Shown in pieces: positions 1-5,935 of a DNA stretch of 7,188 nt (positions within the stretch are counted from its first letter, which is position 1; each line of letters starts with the position of its first letter). Where the stretch lies: NCBI GenBank assembly GCA_902461085.1, contig CABPWH010000085.1, forward strand, positions 1 to 7,188. The letters are read 5' to 3'. The notes under the pieces are model-generated. The model was not told where the DNA came from and did no database searches. It saw only the letters and a list, made by a program, of their open reading frames with translations. The stretch comes from an uncultured Collinsella sp. GTDB taxonomy: Bacteria > Actinomycetota > Coriobacteriia > Coriobacteriales > Coriobacteriaceae. The position numbers were made by a program, and so were the translations under genes.

Positions 1-221
1 GCGCCATAGGGCGGCGGGTTGCCACCGAGCGCGGGGCTCGCGCCATGAGCGGCTACCGTTACGGCCGCGACCTGGCCAACGAGTTTATGGATACGCTCGA
101 GGACGCGCCCAAGGGTGATATCCGAGGTGCCATGGCGCTGCTCATCGACAAGCAGGACGATCCGCGCCGCGTTGAGGTCTACTCGGCGCTGCAGGATCTG
201 GTGCTGGCCGGAGGTCACTAG
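1..221 (+). CDS. hycG: HycG, formate hydrogenlyase small [NiFe]-hydrogenase subunit (3' end only)
   Basis: Only the last 72 residues are present; the frame is open from base 3 and ends at TAG 219-221. The segment with GYRYGRDLANEFMDTL, followed about 20 residues later by a KQDDPRR stretch, matches the C-terminal tail of E. coli HycG as I remember it (an AGYRYG motif, then an ENDPR stretch). HycG is the small, [4Fe-4S]-carrying subunit of the FHL hydrogenase module (NuoB/PSST-like) and passes electrons to the NiFe large subunit on the cytoplasmic face of the membrane. Its cluster-binding cysteines would lie upstream of the window. An ATG at 45 lies inside the frame, but homology runs upstream of it and no ribosome binding site precedes it, so a separate 58-residue gene is unlikely. 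The stop codon touches the next start (TAG then ATG). The following hycH and hycI genes, in the E. coli order, support the call. Confidence 0.85.
   Translation, partial: AIGRRVATERGARAMSGYRYGRDLANEFMDTLEDAPKGDIRGAMALLIDKQDDPRRVEVYSALQDLVLAGGH
210..215 (+). promoter_or_regulatory. Ribosome binding site of hycH
   Basis: GGAGGT lies six bases before the ATG at 222, inside the last codons of hycG. It is a near-perfect Shine-Dalgarno sequence. It fixes the hycH start at 222 and argues that the N-terminal extension of HycH is translated. Confidence 0.8.
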
Positions 222-803
222 ATGGAGCTCACGGACCGCTCTGGTTACTTTGCGGGCCCCGGTATGCTCGGCGGCTCCTTTGGCGATGCCTCGCGCGCAA
301 GCGACGAGGCCGCCGAGGGCGTCGCCGACCCCTGCCTGGGCCATGCGCCCGACCAGGTGGTCTTCTATGAGCTCACGCGTAAGTTTGTGGAGACCGAGGA
401 AGACGTTCCCCAGGAGGCCTGCGACGTGCTGTACTACACGCTCGCCGTGGGCCACCACACCGGCGTGCTCGATTGCTTTGAGCCGCGCCTGTCGGTGCCG
501 GTGGATGTCTTCTATTCGCTCGTCGACGCGCTGCCGGAGGGGGAGGCCAAGACCAAGTTCGAGGCCATCCGCTCCTTTGGCGAGTGCCAGCTTGACAAGG
601 CGGCGGTGCCGTCGCTGCTCGAGGCCTGCGACACGCTGCTCGACGAGCGCGGTTTTCGCGGCTCGGCCAAGGCCGGCATCTCGGTGTTCGACGACGACTT
701 TGGCCTGCATGCCCAGCAGGTCGCGTTTCTGATGAAGTTCCGCGATCTGGTTGAGCGCGTGCGCGATGTGTCGGGCGTGTATCTGACGGGAAGGTTGCAG
801 TAA
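222..803 (+). CDS. hycH: HycH, formate hydrogenlyase maturation/assembly protein
   Basis: A 193-residue protein whose core from about residue 45 resembles E. coli HycH (about 136 residues). The best-matching part is VVFYELTRKFVETEEDVP followed by a YYTLAVGHHTGVLDC block (residues 71-85), which parallels the YYSLAIGHH.GVIDC block of HycH. HycH is needed to assemble or mature active FHL hydrogenase (Hyd-3) and is not thought to be a structural subunit; its biochemical action is poorly known. The protein is probably cytoplasmic: no signal peptide or membrane segment is visible. The first 44 residues form a Gly/Ala/acid-rich extension absent from the E. coli protein. A linker of about 13 residues near 145-158 (RGFRGSAKAGIS) also appears to be extra. 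The start at 222 is backed by GGAGGT and abuts the hycG stop. The stop TAA overlaps the hycI ATG by one base (TAATG), so translation is probably coupled. Confidence 0.87.
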   Translation: MELTDRSGYFAGPGMLGGSFGDASRASDEAAEGVADPCLGHAPDQVVFYELTRKFVETEEDVPQEACDVLYYTLAVGHHTGVLDCFEPRLSVPVDVFYSLVDALPEGEAKTKFEAIRSFGECQLDKAAVPSLLEACDTLLDERGFRGSAKAGISVFDDDFGLHAQQVAFLMKFRDLVERVRDVSGVYLTGRLQ

Positions 804-1306
804 TGGGTCGCGTTGTGGATGGCCGCGTGAACGGCGCCCCGTTTGCGGGTATCGTGCTCACGGCGGGAAGCGTGCTGCGTGCCGACGATGCCGCCGGCCC
901 CGTGCTCTCCAAAAAGATGGAGGACGCGCCCATCGCCGGTTGGTACACCATCGACGGCGGGCAAACGCCCGAGGATGACATCATTGAGGTCAAGCGCGAG
1001 CGTCCGCCGCGTTTGGTTTTGGTCGATGCCGCCGACATGGCGCTGCCCGTTGGCGCCATCCGCTTGCTCGACAAACGTGACGTGGCCCGCAAGTCGATGT
1101 TCACCACGCATTCGCTTCCCTTGTCGATTCTGATCGAAGAGATTGAGCAATCGTGCGAAGATATCGTCTTCATAGGGATTCAGCCGGGCGATACGGAGTT
1201 CTACAACCCCATGTCCCCGGAGGTCTTTGAGGCCGTCGACGCCGTGTACGACGCCGTGGCCGCCAACGACTTTTCCCACTTTGTCCGCTTGGGGCAGGAG
1301 CTGTAA
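803..1306 (+). CDS. hycI: HycI, hydrogenase 3 maturation endopeptidase (peptidase M52 family)
   Basis: HycI is the nickel-dependent endopeptidase that removes the C-terminal tail of the FHL large subunit (HycE) once the NiFe centre is inserted. This 167-residue protein matches the E. coli enzyme along its length: IDGG (50-53), TPEDDI (55-60), LVDAADM (73-79), FTTHSLP (100-106) and FIGIQPGDTEFYNPMSPE near 130-147. The three residues that bind nickel in HycI (Asp16, Asp62, His90 in E. coli) correspond to Asp29, Asp75 and His103 here, so catalysis should be intact. Two things are unusual. The N terminus is about 13 residues longer. The first motif reads AGSVLRADDAAGP, where the family usually has GN at its start and DDGxG at its end. 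The ATG at 803 has GGGAAGG (788-794) eight bases upstream and overlaps the hycH stop by one base. The TAA stop lies in the loop of a strong hairpin. Confidence 0.9.
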   Translation: MGRVVDGRVNGAPFAGIVLTAGSVLRADDAAGPVLSKKMEDAPIAGWYTIDGGQTPEDDIIEVKRERPPRLVLVDAADMALPVGAIRLLDKRDVARKSMFTTHSLPLSILIEEIEQSCEDIVFIGIQPGDTEFYNPMSPEVFEAVDAVYDAVAANDFSHFVRLGQEL

Positions 1307-1319
1307 CAGCGCTTGCCCC
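1291..1319 (+). other. Stem-loop centred on the hycI stop codon
   Basis: The 29 bases fold as a nearly perfect hairpin. GGGGCA (1291-1296) pairs with TGCCCC (1314-1319), G1297 forms a G-U wobble with T1313, G1298 pairs with C1312, there is one A/G mismatch (1299/1311), and GCTG (1300-1303) pairs with CAGC (1307-1310). The three-base loop is the TAA stop of hycI (1304-1306). No T-run follows, so it is not a standard intrinsic terminator. It ends about nine bases before the AGGAAAG in front of the channel gene. Possible roles are protection of the hyc mRNA 3' end, an RNase processing point, or tuning of expression between hycI and the channel gene; these roles are inference. Confidence 0.65.
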
Positions 1320-1345
1320 TGCTGATTAGGAAAGAAGTGATTGAC

Positions 1346-2185
1346 ATGGCAGATTCCAAGGCGGAGTTCCCCGCTCCCGATTGCCTGGCGCCCGCCGCGA
1401 TCGAGGCCAAGACCGAGGCCGCCGGCGTGACCAAGGCTAACCTCCCGGTCGCTAAGGCCTTTCTGTTGGCAATGTTCGCCGGCGCGTTTATCGCCTTCGG
1501 CGGTCTGTTCTTTACGGTGTTTTTGAGCGACAGCACGCTGGGCTGGGGTGCCCAACGCGTCGTTGGCGGCCTGTGCTTTTGCCTGGGCCTGGTGCTGGTG
1601 CTGGTGTGTGGCGCCGAGTTGTTCACCGGCAACTCGCTTATGGTCTGCGCACTCATGAGCAAAAAGATCACCCTGGTCCAGATGCTCAAGGCCTGGGTCG
1701 TCGTGTGGGTCGGTAACTTTGTCGGTGCCCTGTTCATCGTCTTTTTGGTGTACATGGCCGGCATCTATAAGCTCAACGGCGAGGCGGTCGCCAACTCCAT
1801 GGTGAGCGTCGCCGCCGGCAAGGTGACGATCGACTGGGTGGCGATCTTCTTCCGCGGCATCCTGTGCAACATCTTTGTGTGCCTGGCCGTGTGGATCGGT
1901 ACCGCCGGCAAGACCGTGGTCGATAAGGTTGTGGGCATTCTGCTGCCCATCGCCGCCTTTGTTGCCTGCGGTTTTGAGCACTGCGTTGCCAACATGTACT
2001 TTTTGCCCATGGGCGCCGTGATGCATGCATGCGGCTACGGTGCCGATGTTGCCGGCGCCGATGCGCTCAACGCCGCGGGCATTGCGTTTAATCTGTCCGC
2101 CGCCACGCTGGGCAACATCGTGGGCGGCGCGGTTCTGGTCGCGCTCGGCTACTGGTTTATCTACGCCAAGAAGTCCGAGGCGTAA
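1346..2185 (+). CDS. focA: FNT-family channel, probably a formate channel (FocA-like)
   Basis: A 279-residue integral membrane protein of the formate/nitrite transporter family, which forms pentameric channels for formate and related small anions. Diagnostic motifs are GAELFTGN at residues 89-96 (the broken second helix) and GFEHCVANMYFLPMG at 209-223. The latter contains His212, equivalent to the conserved pore histidine (His209 of E. coli FocA). Hydrophobic segments fall near 36-60, 71-100, 112-140, 164-187, 193-225 and 253-274, giving the expected six helices with two broken ones. The length is typical (about 285 in E. coli). I chose ATG 1346, with AGGAAAG at 1328-1334. In-frame TTG 1313 and GTG 1337 are possible, but TTG 1313 lies inside the hairpin stem. 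The gap after hycI is only 39 bases, so it probably belongs to the FHL unit and moves formate for it. NirC or FdhC specificity cannot be excluded from sequence alone. Confidence 0.88.
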   Translation: MADSKAEFPAPDCLAPAAIEAKTEAAGVTKANLPVAKAFLLAMFAGAFIAFGGLFFTVFLSDSTLGWGAQRVVGGLCFCLGLVLVLVCGAELFTGNSLMVCALMSKKITLVQMLKAWVVVWVGNFVGALFIVFLVYMAGIYKLNGEAVANSMVSVAAGKVTIDWVAIFFRGILCNIFVCLAVWIGTAGKTVVDKVVGILLPIAAFVACGFEHCVANMYFLPMGAVMHACGYGADVAGADALNAAGIAFNLSAATLGNIVGGAVLVALGYWFIYAKKSEA

Positions 2186-2207
2186 GGTACCGTCTGTTTG
2201 ACGTTGG

Positions 2208-2243
2208 GCCTCCCGCGGGGCGTTGCCGTGCGGGAGGCTTTTT
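2208..2243 (+). terminator. Rho-independent terminator after the channel gene
   Basis: GCCTCCCGC (2208-2216) and GCGGGAGGC (2230-2238) form a perfect nine-base-pair GC-rich stem with a 13-base loop, followed at once by five Ts (2239-2243). It lies 22 bases past the channel gene stop. The reverse strand has no T-run, so it should act only on + strand transcription. It probably ends the hyc-channel transcript, with the molybdoenzyme gene starting a new unit or depending on readthrough. Confidence 0.9.
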
Positions 2244-2292
2244 GGGTCTGTGGCTCGTTGTCGGGCTGTTGGCCTGTTGTGTTTGGCCGATG

Positions 2293-2299
2293 AAAGGGG
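2293..2299 (+). promoter_or_regulatory. Ribosome binding site of the molybdopterin oxidoreductase gene
   Basis: AAAGGGG lies eight bases before ATG 2308. It decides the start. The frame can be extended back to TTG 2242 or ATG 2290, but TTG 2242 lies in the terminator T-run, and the extra residues would not resemble the family N terminus. Confidence 0.75.
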
Positions 2300-2307
2300 T
2301 AATCGAG

Positions 2308-4425
2308 ATGGCATCTGCTGTGGAGCTTGACGGTCGTGCCGTGGTGACCACATGCGGGGGATGCTATGCCGATTGCGCCTTTGCGGCACGCGTTGAGGAT
2401 GGGCGTGTGGTGGCCGAGTTGCCGGTGCCGGGGCACCCGTGCGTGGCGCGTGCCCTGTGCGCCCGCGGGCGGCATCGCCTGTCTATGCCGTTTGACGAGC
2501 GCGACCGGATTTTGCACCCCATGCGCCGCCGAGCTGATGGTTCGGGGTTCGATGTGATTTCGTGGGACGAGGCTTTTGCTCAGATTGCCGAGCGTCTTTT
2601 GGGGATTGTTGACGAACGCGGGCCCCGTGCGCTGGGTATGACGCTCGGCGTTCCCTCGTTCGACCGCTACTGGGCCTATCGTCTTATGCACGCGCTGGGT
2701 TCGCCCAACGTGTACGGCGCCGATGGTGCCTGCGAGGTAAGCCGTCTCACCGGTTGGGAGCATAGCTTGGGCTATAGTCCCGCCTCCGACCTGGCGCATA
2801 CCGATTGCATCATGTATTTGGGGCGTTCCATTGTCGATTCGTCGACGATGGGGGCCGTTGATGCGCTCAACGATGCGCGCCGGCGCGGGGCGAAGATCAT
2901 CGTGGTTGACCCCCGGCGCAGCGGCTCGGCTGCGCTTGCCGACCGCTGGCTGCGCGTACGTCCTGGATGCGATCTGGCGTTGCTGCTGGGCATTGCGCAT
3001 GTGCTCATTGCCGAGGACTTGTACGACCGCGAGTTTGTTGCCCGCTATACCACGGGGTTTGACGAGCTGGCGCAGGCAGCCAGTGCTTGGACGCCCGAGT
3101 GGGCCGAGTCGATGTGCGACGTGCCGGCCGCAGAGATTGTCGCCACGGCGCGCGATCTCGCTGCCACCGCGCCTGCCGCCGTGGTCGATGCGGGCTTTCA
3201 TGGTGGCATCGGTATCGCGTATGCCAACAGCACCCAGACCGCGCGCGCCATCTGCTTGGTCGATGCTCTGCTGGGCTGCCTGGGGCGTGTGGGCGGTGCA
3301 CTCAACCCACCGACGCCGCTTGTATTGGGCGACCTTGATCCCATGCGCTTTGCGACGCCGCCGGTGCCGCGCGAGCCCAAGTTGGGGGCCGAGCGTTATC
3401 CTCTGGTCGATCCGGTGCGCGGCCTGTGCACGACCATTGGTCAATCGATTCTTGCCGGTGATTTGCGTGGGCTCATCGTCTACGCCAGTAACCCCGGTGC
3501 GGGCTATGGCAATGCGCAGGCTTGGTTGGGCATCTTGCAGCAGCTCGACTTGCTCGTGACAATTGATATTCGCTGGTCCGAGACGGCGCGTGCTTCCGAT
3601 TTCGTGCTGCCCGATGTGACGTACCTGGAGGCCGACCGCGGCGTGGGCACGGTCGTGGGCCGCAACGACGCGCGCGTGTTCTACCGCAACGCCGTGCTGC
3701 CTGTGCAGCATGACGACACGAGACCGGGGCGGGAGATCTTTGCCGGGTTGGCTGCGGCCTGCGGCGTTGGCGAGTGCTTTGACTTTACGTCTGACGATCT
3801 GGCTGCTGCCCAGGTGGCGCCGTTTGGGATTGATCTGGACGAGCTCAAGGAGCGCGGCTGGGCCGACACGGGCGTTGCGCTGCCCTCGCGTACGGGCGAG
3901 CCCGTGATTCCGCTGGACGGCGGCAAAATTGCGCTGGCAAGCGACGTATGGGAACGAGCCGGCCTGGGTCGTGTACCCAACTGGATCGCGCCCATGGTAG
4001 AGCCTGGCCCGGGGATGTTTCGCCTCATTAGCGGCAACCGTCCCTTTGAGTCGCATACTTCGCGCAGGCTTGCAGCCCAAGGTGCCGCCGAGGCTGGGTC
4101 GGACCTGGATGCCGTGCAAATGAATGCAGATGCTGCTGCGCGCATGGGCATCGCCGACGGTGAGGTCGTCGAGCTTGTGAGCGACATGGGCCGCGATCGC
4201 GTGCGCGTGGAGACGACGCCCTATCTGCATCCGGCGTGCATCTTTACGTCGGCTGCTCCCGGTGGGCGTTCGTTTGGCACCGGTGCGGATGGCGCCCAAG
4301 CACTCGGCGTTGGCCCGCTCGACCACACGCCGCTGCGCTGGGATCCCATTACGGGCGCCGCACTCACCCAGGAAAACGCCGTTCGCGTGGAAAAGATTGT
4401 CGCGCGCGGGGATAATGACGAGTAA
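2308..4425 (+). CDS. Molybdopterin/[4Fe-4S] oxidoreductase, PsrA/PhsA-like, substrate unknown
   Basis: A 705-residue catalytic subunit of the DMSO-reductase (MopB) superfamily, which binds a bis-pterin Mo (or W) cofactor. The N-terminal Fe-S domain has Cys16, Cys19, Cys23 and Cys51 (C-x2-C-x3-C, then LCARG). SWDEAF (85-90), VDPRRS (200-205), the YANSTQTARAI region (305-315) and the C-terminal dinucleotide-like domain with GNRPFESHTSRR (576-587) complete the fold. Cys142 (GACEVS, codon TGC) is the likely Mo ligand, so the enzyme does not use selenocysteine. Formate dehydrogenase H has Sec followed by His and LCLKG after its cluster; here Glu143 and Arg53 (LCARG) replace those residues. The middle region recalls polysulfide/thiosulfate reductases. 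There is no Tat signal: the first cluster cysteine is at residue 16, so it is probably cytoplasmic. No ferredoxin-like or membrane-anchor subunit gene is adjacent. The formate and FHL neighbours suggest anaerobic respiration or fermentative redox balancing. The family is certain; the substrate is not. Confidence 0.85.
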   Translation: MASAVELDGRAVVTTCGGCYADCAFAARVEDGRVVAELPVPGHPCVARALCARGRHRLSMPFDERDRILHPMRRRADGSGFDVISWDEAFAQIAERLLGIVDERGPRALGMTLGVPSFDRYWAYRLMHALGSPNVYGADGACEVSRLTGWEHSLGYSPASDLAHTDCIMYLGRSIVDSSTMGAVDALNDARRRGAKIIVVDPRRSGSAALADRWLRVRPGCDLALLLGIAHVLIAEDLYDREFVARYTTGFDELAQAASAWTPEWAESMCDVPAAEIVATARDLAATAPAAVVDAGFHGGIGIAYANSTQTARAICLVDALLGCLGRVGGALNPPTPLVLGDLDPMRFATPPVPREPKLGAERYPLVDPVRGLCTTIGQSILAGDLRGLIVYASNPGAGYGNAQAWLGILQQLDLLVTIDIRWSETARASDFVLPDVTYLEADRGVGTVVGRNDARVFYRNAVLPVQHDDTRPGREIFAGLAAACGVGECFDFTSDDLAAAQVAPFGIDLDELKERGWADTGVALPSRTGEPVIPLDGGKIALASDVWERAGLGRVPNWIAPMVEPGPGMFRLISGNRPFESHTSRRLAAQGAAEAGSDLDAVQMNADAAARMGIADGEVVELVSDMGRDRVRVETTPYLHPACIFTSAAPGGRSFGTGADGAQALGVGPLDHTPLRWDPITGAALTQENAVRVEKIVARGDNDE

Positions 4426-4465
4426 TTGACTCAGCTGATGTATTCGACTGATCCACGTTTCTTTT

Positions 4466-4471
4466 GAAAGG
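4466..4471 (+). promoter_or_regulatory. Ribosome binding site of selA
   Basis: GAAAGG lies six bases before ATG 4478, in the 52-base gap after the molybdoenzyme gene. It supports ATG 4478 as the start of selA. Confidence 0.7.
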
Positions 4472-4477
4472 CTGCAC

Positions 4478-5935
4478 ATGAGCGATAGCCAGAACATGTC
4501 CGATGAGGTGCGCGCCCGCCTGCGCGCCATTCCTTCCGTCAACGAGCTGCTTGCCGAGTGGCCGGTGGTGAAGGCGGCGGGGGAGACCTGCGACGCGGTG
4601 GTCCATGCTGCCGTCACGGCCGAGCTCGACGAAGAGCGTGCTGCCATCCGCGCCGGTGCCGCCCCGCGTTCCAAGCGCGAGCTGGCATCGGCCATTGAAT
4701 TTCGCGCGCATCGTTCTGCGCTGCCGAGTCTGCGCCCAGCGGTTAATGCCACGGGTGTGGTCATCCATACCAACTTGGGTCGCGCCCCGCTCGCGGAGTC
4801 GGCCGCCAAGGCCGTGGCCGAGGTCGCGCGCGGCTACAGCACGCTCGAGTACAGCGTCGACACCTGCTCGCGCGGGTCTCGCAAGGAGCATACCGCGCAG
4901 CTGATCCGCTCACTCACCGGTGCCGAGGATGCGCTGGTCGTCAACAACAATGCCGCCGCGGTGCTGCTGGTGCTTGCCGCCCATGCCGCGGGCAAAGAGG
5001 TCATCGTGAGCCGCGGCGAGCTCGTCGAGATTGGCGGCAGCTTCCGTATTCCCGATGTCATGGCGGCCTCGGGCGCCAAACTCGTCGAGGTCGGCGCCAC
5101 CAACCGCACGCATCTGGGCGACTACGAGCGTGCCATCACGCCCGAAACGGCCATGATCTTGAAGGTTCATCCTTCCAACTATCGCATCGAGGGTTTCCAT
5201 GAGGAGGTGAGCTCAAGGGAGCTCGCCGCGCTGGCTCATAAGCACGGCCTGCTGTTCTACGAGGACCAGGGCTCGGGCGCGCTGTTGCCTGACGACATCC
5301 TGGTTCGCGGCGGCGAGGAAACCACGCCGGCTTCGGTTTCGGCAGGGCTCGATCTGGTGTCGTGCTCGGGCGATAAATTGCTCGGTGCCGCACAGGCGGG
5401 CATTATCATGGGCCGTCGCGATCTGGTCCAGGCCTGTGGGTCGCATCCGCTTATGCGTGCCCTGCGCCCGGGCAAGTTGGCGCTCACGGCGCTCGAGGCC
5501 ACGCTTCGCATCTACATGGACGGCGCCGATGTTGCCCATCGCGATATTCCGGTGCTCAGCATGCTTACGCTGCCGCAGGCCCATTTGGAGCGACGTGCCC
5601 GCAAGCTGCGCGATCGTATGGTCGCCGGGCTCGATAAGGCCGGTTGCCCGTGTGCCGTTCAGGTGGAGATCGTCGAGGAATCGTCGACCCCCGGTGGTGG
5701 CTCGCTGCCTACTGTGGAGTTGCCCACGATGTGCGTTGCCGTGCGCCTTGTTGACGAGCGCCTGACGGTCGACGCGCTCAAGCGCTCGCTTGTCCAGGAC
5801 TTCGACACGCCGGTCGTCACGCGTGCCTCGCACGACCGCATTCTGTTTGATGTTCGCACACTCGTGGGCGACCGCGATATCGAGACAGCGGCGTCGACGC
5901 TTGCCGCATGCGTTGCCAAGGCGGTGCGCCGATGA
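4478..5935 (+). CDS. selA: SelA, L-seryl-tRNA(Sec) selenium transferase
   Basis: SelA is the PLP enzyme that converts Ser-tRNA(Sec) to selenocysteinyl-tRNA(Sec) using selenophosphate. This 485-residue protein has the whole family architecture and is slightly longer than E. coli SelA (463). An N-terminal tRNA-binding region (about 10-85, with RLRAIPSVNELL) is followed by the aminotransferase-like core with NATGVVIHTNLGRAPL (90-105), EYSVDTCSRGSRKEH (124-138), NNNAAAVLL (156-164), HPSNYRIEGF (231-240) and EDQGSG (262-267). SCSGDKLLG (295-303) contains Lys300, matching the PLP-binding lysine (Lys295 in E. coli). A C-terminal small domain ends with a DRILFDVRT stretch (453-461). All key residues seem present, so the gene should be functional. 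It lies 52 bases after the molybdoenzyme gene with no terminator seen, so cotranscription is likely. Its last bases overlap the selB start (ATGA), so the two proteins are probably coupled in translation. Confidence 0.96.
   Translation: MSDSQNMSDEVRARLRAIPSVNELLAEWPVVKAAGETCDAVVHAAVTAELDEERAAIRAGAAPRSKRELASAIEFRAHRSALPSLRPAVNATGVVIHTNLGRAPLAESAAKAVAEVARGYSTLEYSVDTCSRGSRKEHTAQLIRSLTGAEDALVVNNNAAAVLLVLAAHAAGKEVIVSRGELVEIGGSFRIPDVMAASGAKLVEVGATNRTHLGDYERAITPETAMILKVHPSNYRIEGFHEEVSSRELAALAHKHGLLFYEDQGSGALLPDDILVRGGEETTPASVSAGLDLVSCSGDKLLGAAQAGIIMGRRDLVQACGSHPLMRALRPGKLALTALEATLRIYMDGADVAHRDIPVLSMLTLPQAHLERRARKLRDRMVAGLDKAGCPCAVQVEIVEESSTPGGGSLPTVELPTMCVAVRLVDERLTVDALKRSLVQDFDTPVVTRASHDRILFDVRTLVGDRDIETAASTLAACVAKAVRR

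Noticed and set aside
45..221. A separate 58-residue small gene starting at ATG 45
   Set aside because: Similarity to the HycG C terminus continues upstream of this ATG in the same open frame, and no ribosome binding site precedes it.
2242..2307. Upstream extension of the molybdoenzyme gene with a hydrophobic start that could pass for a signal peptide
   Set aside because: The TTG at 2242 lies in the terminator T-run and has no ribosome binding site. AAAGGGG at 2293-2299 points to ATG 2308, and there is no twin-arginine motif.
512..2389. A 625-codon open frame on the - strand opposite hycH, hycI and the channel gene
   Set aside because: It is a shadow of GC-rich coding on the + strand. It crosses several well-supported genes and the terminator, its translation is low-complexity (His/Gln/Gly/Asp-rich), and it has no recognisable motif.
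2308..4425. Calling the molybdoenzyme formate dehydrogenase H (fdhF) from its neighbours
   Set aside because: The residue after the Mo ligand is Glu rather than the His of formate dehydrogenases, the post-cluster Lys is Arg, and the middle region resembles the PsrA/PhsA group instead.
4431..4438. Perfect eight-base palindrome TCAGCTGA before selA
   Set aside because: Too short to support an operator, and no second copy was seen nearby.
4426..4454. Possible promoter before selA (TTGACT at 4426, weak TGATCC at 4449)
   Set aside because: The -35 resembles the consensus, but the -10 candidate matches poorly and the gap is only 52 bases after a cotranscribed-looking gene.
2161..4809. An 882-codon open frame on the - strand opposite the molybdoenzyme gene
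   Set aside because: The same codon-bias effect. The + strand gene has full family motifs, while this translation is Arg/His/Gly-rich with no domain pattern and runs across a terminator and two gene boundaries.
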